64,000 bases of DNA, taken from NCBI RefSeq assembly GCF_002813425.1, contig NZ_PHUL01000001.1:310001-374000 (forward strand), in the 5' to 3' direction. Shown piece after piece: positions 44,813 through 52,620 of the stretch. The DNA is from Cellulophaga sp. RHA19. Lineage in GTDB: Bacteria; Bacteroidota; Bacteroidia; Flavobacteriales; Flavobacteriaceae. The notes beneath the pieces are model-generated. The model was not told the DNA's origin. It did no database searches and was given only the letters and a program-made list of their open reading frames with translations. Every line of letters begins with the position of its first letter. Position 1 is the stretch's first letter. Made by a program: the position numbers and the translations under genes.

Positions 44813-45417
44813 TGAAGGGATTTTACAAGATTATATCCTCTATTTTCCACCCTTTATTTATTCCCATAATTGGTTGTATTTGCTATTTTAAAATAACACC
44901 ACAGTATTATACTCAAAATCATTTTTTAGGTAACATGTTACCTATTCTAATTTTAACTGTTATTGTACCTGTAGTGTGCTATATTATACTTAGGAGCATA
45001 GGTATAATCACATCCTACAGTTTACCAACCATAAAAGAACGCAAATACCCTTTATATATTAGCTTAGGATTATTACTACTTGTTGTTTATAAAGTTATAC
45101 CTAACAATTACAGCGCAGAACTTTTCTTTTTCTTTCTAGGTATGCTTGCTGCTATATTTAGCTCTCTATTGTTACTTTTTATTCGTTTTAAGAGCAGTTT
45201 ACACGCCGCAGGAATGGGAAGCTTACTTATGTTTTTAATAAGCCTTAGCGTGCATTTTGAAATAAATATTATTTATGCAATTGCTATTACTATTTTATGC
45301 ACAGGTTTAGTATCTACAGCTAAACTCTATTTAAAAACAAATACTACTTTAGAAATAATTGTTGGTTTTGTAATTGGATTAACCTCACAGTTAATCACTA
45401 TTAAATATTGGCTATAA
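44812..45417 (+). CDS. Polytopic membrane protein of unknown function (PAP2-like layout, catalytic motifs absent)
   Basis: A 201-residue protein with about six membrane helices. The layout, and a KERKYP segment before helix 3 and LHAAGMGSLL near residue 131, recall PAP2 phosphatases, but the PSGH and SRxxxxxHxxxD motifs are not there, so I do not call an enzyme. The ATG overlaps the rpoN stop by one base, so it is translationally coupled to rpoN. Its stop codon abuts that of porT on the other strand (45412-45417), leaving no room for a terminator. Confidence 0.72.
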   Translation: MKGFYKIISSIFHPLFIPIIGCICYFKITPQYYTQNHFLGNMLPILILTVIVPVVCYIILRSIGIITSYSLPTIKERKYPLYISLGLLLLVVYKVIPNNYSAELFFFFLGMLAAIFSSLLLLFIRFKSSLHAAGMGSLLMFLISLSVHFEINIIYAIAITILCTGLVSTAKLYLKTNTTLEIIVGFVIGLTSQLITIKYWL

Positions 45418-46086
45418 TATATAAAAGTTAAAACCTATTCGTATTGGCTTCATATTTAATTGCTCATCACCAACATAAGCATTATCCAACAAGCTATTCA
45501 ACCCGTAATAAACGTGTATATTCCACGTATTATACCCAATGTTAAACTGTAGTCCATATCTAAAGTTAGATACATCTGTGTTTTTAAATACGTCTTTTAA
45601 ATCATCAGAAACAAATTTAGACTTAGCGCTAAAAACATAACCCAATTTTGCACCTGCATAAATTCTAAAAAACTTATATTTAGTAGGTGTAGATCTTCGC
45701 CAACGAAACTCTATAGGCATTTCTATCAAATGAGTTTCTATTTTACTACGCGTATAATCAAAATCATCATCAACAAGAACATAACTAATAGTATTATCCT
45801 GTTTAGAAGCAACTAAATTAGAATAGTAATTATTTACTGCATAGCCCAAACCTAACCCAAAGCCAACTGTTCTATTTTTATTAATAGGTAAATCCTTAAT
45901 AAAGCCAAGTTGTAAACCATATGGTAAGTTGCGTTGATCTAAATTAGCTGGCTTATCTGCAAAAGTGTTATAAGTAACACCTACATAGAACTGATCCTCT
46001 AAATAAAGACTATCTACTTCTTTATTTTGCGCATATACAGAACTACCTAGCAAAACAAAAAATAATAAAAAACTTAAACAACGCAT
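45412..46086 (-). CDS. porT: PorT family protein of the type IX secretion system
   Basis: A 224-residue outer-membrane beta-barrel protein with a signal peptide ending VYAQ (about residue 20). Strand-like segments such as YVGVTYNTFADKPANL, GFGLGLGYAVNNYYSN, HLIEMPIEFRWRR and IRIGFNFYIL fit the PorT/SprT family, an outer-membrane part of the type IX secretion system that exports proteins with C-terminal sorting signals and supports gliding. PorT-like barrels also include proteins of other roles, but length, context next to rpoN and its neighbour, and motifs favour PorT proper. It is convergent with the 44812 gene. Confidence 0.82.
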   Translation of the reverse strand: MRCLSFLLFFVLLGSSVYAQNKEVDSLYLEDQFYVGVTYNTFADKPANLDQRNLPYGLQLGFIKDLPINKNRTVGFGLGLGYAVNNYYSNLVASKQDNTISYVLVDDDFDYTRSKIETHLIEMPIEFRWRRSTPTKYKFFRIYAGAKLGYVFSAKSKFVSDDLKDVFKNTDVSNFRYGLQFNIGYNTWNIHVYYGLNSLLDNAYVGDEQLNMKPIRIGFNFYIL

Positions 46087-46110
46087 AGCAAATAATAAAA
46101 GTTAATGTAT

Positions 46111-46147
46111 AAAAAAACGCTTCAAATAGTTTTACCTATTTGAAGCG
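46111..46147 (-). terminator. Terminator of the exbB-exbD operon
   Basis: A perfect 12-bp stem (46118-46129 with 46136-46147, 6-base loop, CGCTTCAAATAG arm) is followed on the minus strand by seven T. It lies 25 bases after the last exbD stop. Confidence 0.86.
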
Positions 46148-46171
46148 CATATAATAGTTTAACTATCTAAA

Positions 46172-46654
46172 TTATTGTAAATTTTTAAAAGCATCACCTT
46201 CATAAGTGGTGTAATTTACTTTTAAAGCATTTACTTTTCTCAACTCTTCTTTAATATCCATAACAATACCCATATTGGCATTCTTATCTATTTTTAAAGC
46301 AGTTGTTATAGAACTTTGAACCTCTTGAGGCTTCTTAGCTATTTCTTCTAAAACGTAATCTCCTACTTCAGAAACATTAGCAAACTTATCGTTTAACTGT
46401 ATCTTAGGCTCTTTACCAAAAGCACTTTGATATTTTTCTGTAGGTTGACCAACAAAAATATAAACTACCCTGTCTTTCTTTTCTAGCTTTTTGATTTCAG
46501 AAGCGTTTGGCAACTCGTTTGCTACCATTGGCTCGCTATCTTTCATCACTGTAACCGTCATAAAGAAAAACAAAAGCATAAATACAATATCCGGAAGAGA
46601 AGCCGTAGAAACTGGAGGTAATTCTCCGTCTTTTTTCTTTTTAAATTTTGACAT
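46172..46654 (-). CDS. exbD: ExbD/TolR-type biopolymer transport protein (second ExbD)
   Basis: A 160-residue protein with one membrane helix (about 18-40, LPDIVFMLLFFFMTVTVM) that holds the conserved proton-path Asp (SLPDIVFML), then a periplasmic domain. With ExbB it uses the proton gradient to energise TonB. The C-terminal domain lacks long inserts. It is last in exbB-149 aa protein-exbD-exbD, 17 bases after the first exbD. Two different ExbDs per operon are common in Bacteroidota. Confidence 0.92.
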   Translation of the reverse strand: MSKFKKKKDGELPPVSTASLPDIVFMLLFFFMTVTVMKDSEPMVANELPNASEIKKLEKKDRVVYIFVGQPTEKYQSAFGKEPKIQLNDKFANVSEVGDYVLEEIAKKPQEVQSSITTALKIDKNANMGIVMDIKEELRKVNALKVNYTTYEGDAFKNLQ

Positions 46655-46671
46655 ATTCCTTTGTATTAATA

Positions 46672-47298
46672 TTAATTTGTTGTCGTTTCAGCTTCAGATA
46701 ATTTCTGAGGATAAAGATCTTGAATCTTTTTGATTCTAACCTTTAACTTTTCTTTAGTCTCATCTGGAGTTTCTTGGTTTGAGTATGCCGCTTCCATTTC
46801 TGTAAAAGACATATTGTAACCAAGTTTTTTAGCTGCTCTGTTACGTAAAGCGTTATACGCTGCAACTAGTTCATTCTGCACTGTAATGTAAACAGAATAC
46901 TTAGTCTCACGATCGTTCTTTAACGATATAACCGCTTTAAACGGGTTGTCAGAAGACTCTGTGCTTCTTGCTCCTTCACAGTAATCACAGTAATCAGGAT
47001 CTCCTTTTACTGCTCCACCGTTATCTAAAAAAGCAATTGCCGCATCTTTTAAATCCTTAAGATCCATAAGATCCTCTTCTACTAGCAACTGACCATCTTT
47101 ACCAATTTGTACAGTAAAAATATTCTTTTGCTTTAGTACTATTTGCTCATCAGTAGGCGGCTCTTTAGGAGGCAACATACGATCTAAACCTGCATCTGTT
47201 TCTATAGTAGTAGTTACTAAGAAAAAGATAAGGAGTAAGAAAGCAATGTCTGCCATAGAACCGGCATTTACTTCTGGTGCTCCACCTCTTCTTGCCAT
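46672..47298 (-). CDS. exbD: ExbD/TolR-type biopolymer transport protein (first ExbD, with insert)
   Basis: A 208-residue ExbD homologue. The membrane helix at about 15-35 carries the key Asp (GSMADIAFLLLIFFLVTTT). The periplasmic part is larger than in the second copy and contains a CDYC pair in a Gly/Asp-rich loop (about residues 107-112), which could form a disulfide. It works with ExbB in proton-driven energy transfer to the outer membrane. It lies 12 bases after the 149-residue membrane protein. Confidence 0.92.
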   Translation of the reverse strand: MARRGGAPEVNAGSMADIAFLLLIFFLVTTTIETDAGLDRMLPPKEPPTDEQIVLKQKNIFTVQIGKDGQLLVEEDLMDLKDLKDAAIAFLDNGGAVKGDPDYCDYCEGARSTESSDNPFKAVISLKNDRETKYSVYITVQNELVAAYNALRNRAAKKLGYNMSFTEMEAAYSNQETPDETKEKLKVRIKKIQDLYPQKLSEAETTTN

Positions 47299-47310
47299 AA
47301 TTATTATTTT

Positions 47311-47760
47311 TTATTTACCAATTAGTTTTTTTACACTTGGTACAATCATTAGAACAACAGCTATCACTGCTAAAATTAAGAAAGTATAAATACCTGTTCC
47401 AATGTTTTTAACTGTACTAGTTGTAGCATTCATATCTGTTAAAAACTGAGGATCTAGATCGTCTCCGTTTGAAATAAAATACGAAATAATTACTACAAGT
47501 GCAAAACCAACTAAAGCAAATAAAGCTTTTTTAAGGTTTTCTGGAGTAGAAAACAAGTTCTTTAGTGTATAAACCAATGCTACAACTACTGCTACACCTA
47601 ATAAAAGGTAAGTAATCATAAACATCATATTCATTGCACTACTGTTTGCTGCCTCAGCTGCTACCTCAGGAATAGTAAAATCCCCTGATGGTAAAAAATA
47701 CCATAGCACAGCTGATATAACGCCTATTACAATTAAGGCTATTTTTATTATTTTTTGCAT
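47311..47760 (-). CDS. Membrane protein of unknown function inside the ExbB/ExbD operon
   Basis: A 149-residue protein with four predicted helices (about 4-22, 45-67, 80-98 and 122-145). The first resembles an uncleaved signal and a short loop PSGDFTIPEVAAEAANSSAM follows. I do not recognise a domain. Its position between exbB (24 bases) and exbD (12 bases) with tight spacing says that it is made with the energising complex. It could be a stabilising or regulatory subunit; no catalytic motif is visible. Confidence 0.75.
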   Translation of the reverse strand: MQKIIKIALIVIGVISAVLWYFLPSGDFTIPEVAAEAANSSAMNMMFMITYLLLGVAVVVALVYTLKNLFSTPENLKKALFALVGFALVVIISYFISNGDDLDPQFLTDMNATTSTVKNIGTGIYTFLILAVIAVVLMIVPSVKKLIGK

Positions 47761-47784
47761 AATGCTTTTGTATTAAGGTCCGAC

Positions 47785-48522
47785 TTATTTTTTGTGATCT
47801 ACCAACATATCAATCAATGAGATTGATGAATCCTCCATATCATTTACAATACTATCAATTTTAGCAATGATGTAGTTGTAAAAAATTTGAAGAATAATGG
47901 CAGTAACAAGACCAAATACAGTTGTTAATAATGCAACCTGAATATCACCTGCAATTAAAGATGCACTTAAGTTACCAACTGCTGCAATCTTTTGGAAGGC
48001 CTGGATCATACCAATTACCGTACCCATGAAACCAAGCATTGGCGCAATAGCGATAAATAAAGACAACCAAGAAACGTTTTTCTCTAACTGTCCCATTTGT
48101 ACACCACCGTAAGCAACAACAGCTTTCTCAGCAGATTCTACGCTTTCACCAGCTCTATCTAAACCTTGGTAAAAAATAGATGCTACAGGTCCTTTTGTGT
48201 TTCTACATACTTCTTTAGCTGCTTCTACACCACCAGATGCTAATGCGTCTTCAACTCTTTGCTTTAATTTAGCAGTGTTTGTGCTTGCCATATTTAAATA
48301 GATAATTCTTTCAATTGCCACTGCAAGACCAAGAATTAAACATAAAAGTACAATACCCATAAAAGCAGGTCCACCAGTAATAAATTGTTCTTTTAAAACT
48401 TGAACAAAACCTTTTGGCGCTTCTTTCTCCGCTGCATCTTGTAATAATGTAGCTGCATTTACTGTATTTGTACTAAAAACAAACAACCCAGCTACAGCTA
48501 GGATAGATGATAATCTTTTCAT
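47785..48522 (-). CDS. exbB: ExbB/TolQ/MotA-type proton channel protein
   Basis: A 245-residue inner-membrane protein with a signal-like N-terminus (about 1-23) and the three channel helices at about 55-75, 140-165 and 190-215. The segment SLFIAIAPMLGFMGTVIGMIQAF and the later GDIQVALLTTVFGLVTAIILQIFYNY are ExbB/TolQ signatures. ExbB pentamers around ExbD form the proton-driven motor. It is the first gene of a four-gene operon. A TATCTTTA box sits at 48555-48562, upstream of the ATG, but without a clear -33 element. Confidence 0.94.
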   Translation of the reverse strand: MKRLSSILAVAGLFVFSTNTVNAATLLQDAAEKEAPKGFVQVLKEQFITGGPAFMGIVLLCLILGLAVAIERIIYLNMASTNTAKLKQRVEDALASGGVEAAKEVCRNTKGPVASIFYQGLDRAGESVESAEKAVVAYGGVQMGQLEKNVSWLSLFIAIAPMLGFMGTVIGMIQAFQKIAAVGNLSASLIAGDIQVALLTTVFGLVTAIILQIFYNYIIAKIDSIVNDMEDSSISLIDMLVDHKK

Positions 48523-48603
48523 TTTCGAAACTTAATTTAGTTAGTTAATAGGGTTAAAGATAAAAAAAAAATGTTATAATAAAATTAAACGCAAACTTAT
48601 CTG

Positions 48604-48691
48604 CAGAGAGGAAGGGATTCGAACCCTCGATACACTTTTGATGTATACACACTTTCCAGGCGTGCGCCTTCGACCACTCGGCCACCTCTCT
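48604..48691 (-). tRNA. tRNA-Ser (anticodon GGA), CCA not encoded
   Basis: On the minus strand the acceptor stem AGAGAGG/CCTCTCT, D arm GCC-GAGTGGTCGAA-GGC, anticodon arm CACGC-CTGGAAA-GTGTG (GGA), a long variable arm (ATACA...TGTAT) and a T arm with TTCGAAT are all present, the class II shape of serine tRNAs. The discriminator is G and is followed by CAG, so CCA must be added by the nucleotidyltransferase, in contrast to tRNA-Gln in this window. Reads UCC/UCU. Confidence 0.95.
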
Positions 48692-48758
48692 CTTTATAAG
48701 TTTAACGGCGTCCAAATAACAAAAAAAATATTAGTTAAAGAAATATAATATGTTATTT

Positions 48759-49787
48759 TTATTGCAATTCTCCACGCAAAGGAGTTTCAAAAAGTGTTTT
48801 AAATAGCTTTGGAGACACTCCTGTTCCTAATAAATACATTAACTTAGTTACAGCCGCCTCTGTTGTAATATCCTTACCATTAATAATTTGCAAGCTTTGT
48901 AATTCCTCACTAGTTTCATACTGACCCAGCAAAACACTACCTCCAGAGCACTGCGTAACATTAACGATATACAATCCTTTTTTTATTGCATTTTTTAAGT
49001 CATCTAACAGCCATTTCTCTGTTGGAGCATTTCCTGCACCATAAGTCTCTAAAACCAATCCTTTCAAATCAGGAATATTTAACACACTTTTAAGTACATT
49101 TTTATTTAAACCAGGGAATAATTTTAAAATAGCAACATTGTCATCTAAGTTTTTATGCACTTTTAATGCTTTTTGATGCTTCTTTTTCCTTAAATACTCT
49201 TTGTTCACTTTTAAATGCACTCCAGATTCTGCCAATTCTGGGTAATTTAAAGATGCAAAGGCTTCAAAATGCTCTGCATTTATTTTTGTTGTTCTATTAC
49301 CTCTATACAATTTATACTCAAAATACAAGCAAACCTCCTGTATTACTGCCTTATTATTTTTTTGTAATGCAGCCACCTGTATAGATGTAATTAAATTTTC
49401 TTTAGCATCTGTACGCAAATCTCCAATTGGCAATTGAGAACCTGTTAATATTACAGGCTTACTTAAGTGCTCTAACATATAACTTAATGCAGAAGCAGTG
49501 TAACTCATAGTATCGCTACCATGCAAAATTACAAAACCATCAAAGGCCTCATAGTTCTCTTCAATAATTGTTGCAATTTTTACCCAGTGCGTAGTATTCA
49601 TATTAGACGAATCTATAGGCTCATCAAAAGAAACACTATCCACAGAACAGTCTAACTGTTTTAATTCCGGTATACTTTTCATTAGATTATTAAAATTAAA
49701 AGCCTTTAGTGCTCCTGTTTTATAATCCTTAACCATACCAATTGTACCACCAGTATATACCAATAATATTTTTGTAGTATCTGCCAT
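48759..49787 (-). CDS. ansA: L-asparaginase, type I (cytoplasmic)
   Basis: About 342 residues. It hydrolyses asparagine to aspartate and ammonia. The two catalytic threonine motifs are clear: YTGGTIGM near the N-terminus and HGSDTM near residue 90, with SALSYMLEHLSKPVILTGSQLP following. No signal peptide is present. I start at the ATG at 49787, giving MADTTKILLV; an in-frame TTG at 49811 would overlap the end of tatD and adds residues not usual for the family. It follows tatD by 13 bases on the same strand, so the two form an operon. Confidence 0.94.
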   Translation of the reverse strand: MADTTKILLVYTGGTIGMVKDYKTGALKAFNFNNLMKSIPELKQLDCSVDSVSFDEPIDSSNMNTTHWVKIATIIEENYEAFDGFVILHGSDTMSYTASALSYMLEHLSKPVILTGSQLPIGDLRTDAKENLITSIQVAALQKNNKAVIQEVCLYFEYKLYRGNRTTKINAEHFEAFASLNYPELAESGVHLKVNKEYLRKKKHQKALKVHKNLDDNVAILKLFPGLNKNVLKSVLNIPDLKGLVLETYGAGNAPTEKWLLDDLKNAIKKGLYIVNVTQCSGGSVLLGQYETSEELQSLQIINGKDITTEAAVTKLMYLLGTGVSPKLFKTLFETPLRGELQ

Positions 49788-49800
49788 CTTACCTATCACT

Positions 49801-50568
49801 TTAAACACCAAAAACGTCTATAGAATTTTTAGTAGTTATCTCTGCTATTTCCTTTACATCCTTATTATATATGTCTGCTAATTTTTCAGCAACATTAATA
49901 AGGTATGCACTTTCATTTCTTTTTCCTCTAAATGGTGTAGGAGCCAAATAAGGGGCATCTGTTTCTAAAACAATGTGCTTAAGATTAATTTCATTTAAAA
50001 ACTTATCAATTTTGCCATTTTTAAAAGTCACCACTCCACCAATACCTAATTTCATATTATAAGATATTGCTAGTCTTGCTTGTTCTAATGTCCCTGTAAA
50101 ACAATGAAAAATACCATATAAATCATCGCCTTTTTCTTCTTCCAAAATTTCAAAAACTTCATCAAAAGCATCTCTACAATGAATAACTATAGGCAACTTG
50201 TACTTTTTTGCTAATTGTATTTGATGTTTAAAAGCGTATTGCTGCTCTTTTAAAAACGTTTTATCCCAAAATAAATCTATTCCAATTTCCCCAACGGCAT
50301 AAAACTTACGTTGCGCCAGCATTTCTTCAATATGCAACAACTCTACATGGTAGTTTTCTTTTACATGCGTTGGATGCAAGCCCATCATTAAAAAAACATT
50401 ATCAGGATAAGCATCTTCCAGTGACAACATAGATGCTGTATATGTAGAATCTATTGCAGGAATAAAAAATCGTTCCACGCCTTTATCAATTGCATTTTGT
50501 ATTGCTTCTCCCCTATCCTCATTAAAAGCTTCACTATATAAATGTGTATGTGTATCTGTAAATATCAT
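49801..50568 (-). CDS. tatD: TatD family metal-dependent DNase
   Basis: A 255-residue TIM-barrel amidohydrolase. The metal ligands are all in place: DTHTHLYS at the N-terminus, GEIGIDLFWD, IHCRDAFDE, FHCFTG and ETDAPYLAP. The family removes nucleotides from DNA 3' ends and is linked to DNA repair. A TATTTTTG box ends only 4 bases before the ATG (50573-50580), so the mRNA may be leaderless. It is the first gene of a tatD-ansA pair. Confidence 0.95.
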   Translation of the reverse strand: MIFTDTHTHLYSEAFNEDRGEAIQNAIDKGVERFFIPAIDSTYTASMLSLEDAYPDNVFLMMGLHPTHVKENYHVELLHIEEMLAQRKFYAVGEIGIDLFWDKTFLKEQQYAFKHQIQLAKKYKLPIVIHCRDAFDEVFEILEEEKGDDLYGIFHCFTGTLEQARLAISYNMKLGIGGVVTFKNGKIDKFLNEINLKHIVLETDAPYLAPTPFRGKRNESAYLINVAEKLADIYNKDVKEIAEITTKNSIDVFGV

Positions 50569-50572
50569 ACCG

Positions 50573-50580
50573 CAAAAATA
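50573..50580 (-). promoter_or_regulatory. Candidate -7 box (TATTTTTG) of tatD-ansA
   Basis: Full TAnnTTTG match on the minus strand with the tatD ATG 4 bases on. No good -33 element. If used, transcription would begin at or within the start codon. Confidence 0.4.
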
Positions 50581-50652
50581 GAATTATCTAGTAGATTTTA
50601 TTGTTTTTAGGTTGATATAGTTTGTTTTTACTTTCTCTTTTAAAGATTGATA

Positions 50653-50660
50653 TATATTTG
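50653..50660 (+). promoter_or_regulatory. -7 box (TATATTTG) of the retropepsin-like gene
   Basis: Full TAnnTTTG match, 16 bases before the ATG at 50677. Its place between the upstream TTG codon and this ATG decides the start in favour of the ATG. Confidence 0.5.
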
Positions 50661-50676
50661 CACAAAAATTAAATAC

Positions 50677-51117
50677 ATGTCTAGTTTAAAAAAATTCTTG
50701 CTTCATAAAGATTACACTAAAATTAATTTAACACTTACACCTACTAATCATTTTGAAATAAAAGCAAAAATAAATAATGTTTCAGGCAGATTTATTTTAG
50801 ACACAGGAGCATCTAACACCTGCATAGGCATAGATAAAATTGAAAACTTTAAACTAACACCTGAAGATTCTGAAATAAAAGCTGCTGGTGCTGGCGCAAC
50901 AGAAATGGACACTCAGATTTCAACTAAAAACACCATAAAAATTGGGGATTGGAAATATAAAAAATTAAAAATTGTTTTGTTTGATTTGGTACACGTTAAC
51001 CAAGCCCTTATTAACCACAACGCATTACCTGTAGACGGTATTATAGGAGCAGATATATTAAAAAAGACTAAAGCAATTATTGACTACAATAAAAAATGTG
51101 TTTATTTTAAGTTATAA
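50677..51117 (+). CDS. Retropepsin-like aspartic protease (clan AA), single domain
   Basis: About 146 residues from the ATG at 50677 (MSSLKKFLL). The catalytic signature FILDTGASNT lies near residue 45 and the second-half motif DGIIGADIL near residue 123, as in clan AA proteases that work as homodimers. There is no signal peptide or membrane helix, so the protein should be cytoplasmic. Most bacterial relatives are membrane-anchored or fused to PDZ domains; this is the bare protease. Targets are unknown. A TTG 30 bases upstream gives a longer frame but lies before the -7 box. Confidence 0.8.
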   Translation: MSSLKKFLLHKDYTKINLTLTPTNHFEIKAKINNVSGRFILDTGASNTCIGIDKIENFKLTPEDSEIKAAGAGATEMDTQISTKNTIKIGDWKYKKLKIVLFDLVHVNQALINHNALPVDGIIGADILKKTKAIIDYNKKCVYFKL

Positions 51118-51207
51118 TTAACACTTACCTTATATATACGTATTGTACCGATTTTTTAATGATAGTTTTTAGCAAACTTTCAATTTTGCCTATCAAATAT
51201 CCTAATC

Positions 51208-52551
51208 ATGTCAATATCAAAAATAAATACATACTGCTTACTAGTAGTTGGCATTTTATTTACAAGTAGTTGTTCTAATGACGATGACAACTACCAAAAA
51301 GCAGAAACTAGTGTTTTAGAAGACAAAATAACCTCTCTTTACGGATCTTTAGAAGCTTTACAATTACCTGCAGAAACCAACTTAAGCAAAATACCGAGCG
51401 ACCCAAAAAATCCGCTTACAGTAGAAAAAGTTGCTTTAGGTAAATTTCTTTTTCACGAAACAGGATTAGCACTAAACCCTAAAAAAGAAATTGGAGCTAA
51501 TACATATTCTTGTGCTAGTTGCCACCATGCTGCTGCAGGTTTTCAAAGCGGAAACTTACAAGGCATTGGCGAAGGCGGTTTTGGTTATGGGTCTAAAGGA
51601 GAAACAAGACATATGTCTATAGACTACCTAGAAGAAGATCTAGATGTACAACCTATAAAATCTCCTAGTATTTTAAACACTGCCTACCAAAAAGTAATGT
51701 TATGGAATGGTCAGTTTGGAGGAACAGGCGAAAATGCCGGAACCGAAAGCAACTGGACAGTAGACACCCCTAAAGAAAGAAATAACCTTGGTTTTGAAGG
51801 TATTGAAATACAAGCAATAGCCGGCTTAGGTGTTCACAGACTACTTATAGACACAGATTTTTTAAACAATAATGGTTACAAAAGCTTATTTGATGCTGCT
51901 TTTCCTAATGTACCCGAAGAAAATAGATATTCTACAATAAATGCTGGTTTAGCAATTGCCGCTTACGAAAGAACAGTGCTTGCAAACCAAGCTCCTTTTC
52001 AGGAGTTTTTAAAAGGAAATGAAGTAGCCTTATCTCCTAAAGAAATAAATGGAGCTAATTTATTCTTTGGAAAAGCTGAATGTTTTAAATGCCACTCTGG
52101 CCCAGGGTTAAACAAAACAGGTTTTTATGCATTAGGAATGAATGATTTAGACCCTAACAGCTCTCATATTATTATTGATGAAACTACAAAAAAAGGCAGA
52201 GGCGGATTTACCGGTAAGGAAGAGGATAATTACAAATTTAAAATTCCATCTTTATACAATTTAAAAGACGCAACAAACTTTGGTCACGGCGGAAGTTTTA
52301 CTTCTATTAAAGACGTAATAGAATACAAAAACAAGGCTGTAGCAGAAAACAACAATGTACCTCAAAATCAATTAGCTTCAGATTTTGTTCCACTAAACTT
52401 AACAGAAGAAGAAATTAATGACTTAACAGCTTTTGTAGAAAATGCATTATACGACACTAATTTAAGCAGATACACACCAGAAAGTTTACCTTCTGGCAAT
52501 TGCTTCCCCAATGCAGACAGCGAATCTAAAACAGATATGAATTGCAACTAG
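51208..52551 (+). CDS. Di-haem cytochrome c peroxidase family lipoprotein
   Basis: A 447-residue periplasmic lipoprotein (lipobox FTSSC, Cys22) with two haem c motifs, CASCHH at about residue 103 and CFKCHS at about 295, spaced as in the CcpA/MauG family. Peroxidases of this kind reduce hydrogen peroxide with electrons from cytochrome c; MauG-like members modify protein side chains instead, and the sequence alone does not separate the two. The region between the haems has the usual GFEGIEIQAIAG and AIAAYERTV segments. It is monocistronic, with a bidirectional terminator after it. Confidence 0.9.
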   Translation: MSISKINTYCLLVVGILFTSSCSNDDDNYQKAETSVLEDKITSLYGSLEALQLPAETNLSKIPSDPKNPLTVEKVALGKFLFHETGLALNPKKEIGANTYSCASCHHAAAGFQSGNLQGIGEGGFGYGSKGETRHMSIDYLEEDLDVQPIKSPSILNTAYQKVMLWNGQFGGTGENAGTESNWTVDTPKERNNLGFEGIEIQAIAGLGVHRLLIDTDFLNNNGYKSLFDAAFPNVPEENRYSTINAGLAIAAYERTVLANQAPFQEFLKGNEVALSPKEINGANLFFGKAECFKCHSGPGLNKTGFYALGMNDLDPNSSHIIIDETTKKGRGGFTGKEEDNYKFKIPSLYNLKDATNFGHGGSFTSIKDVIEYKNKAVAENNNVPQNQLASDFVPLNLTEEEINDLTAFVENALYDTNLSRYTPESLPSGNCFPNADSESKTDMNCN

Positions 52552-52566
52552 CAAAGCAATTCTCAT

Positions 52567-52604
52567 AAAAAAAGGGCTAAAGTTAAAACTTCAGCCCTTT
52601 TTTA
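52567..52604. terminator. Bidirectional terminator between peroxidase gene and odhB
   Basis: A stem with arms AAAGGGCTaAAGT and ACTTcAGCCCTTT (one mismatch, short A-rich loop) is flanked by A on the left and T on the right, between convergent genes. Confidence 0.82.
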
Positions 52605-52620
52605 TATCTATTAATTAAGA

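Noticed and set aside
44812..45417. PAP2 phosphatase
   Set aside because: The layout fits loosely, but the PSGH and SRxxxxxHxxxD catalytic motifs are missing.
49788..49811. TTG start for ansA overlapping tatD
   Set aside because: The ATG at 49787 gives the family-typical start next to YTGGTIGM; the extension overlaps the tatD 3' end.
50647..50676. TTG start for the retropepsin-like gene
   Set aside because: It lies upstream of, and its codons run through, the TATATTTG -7 box.
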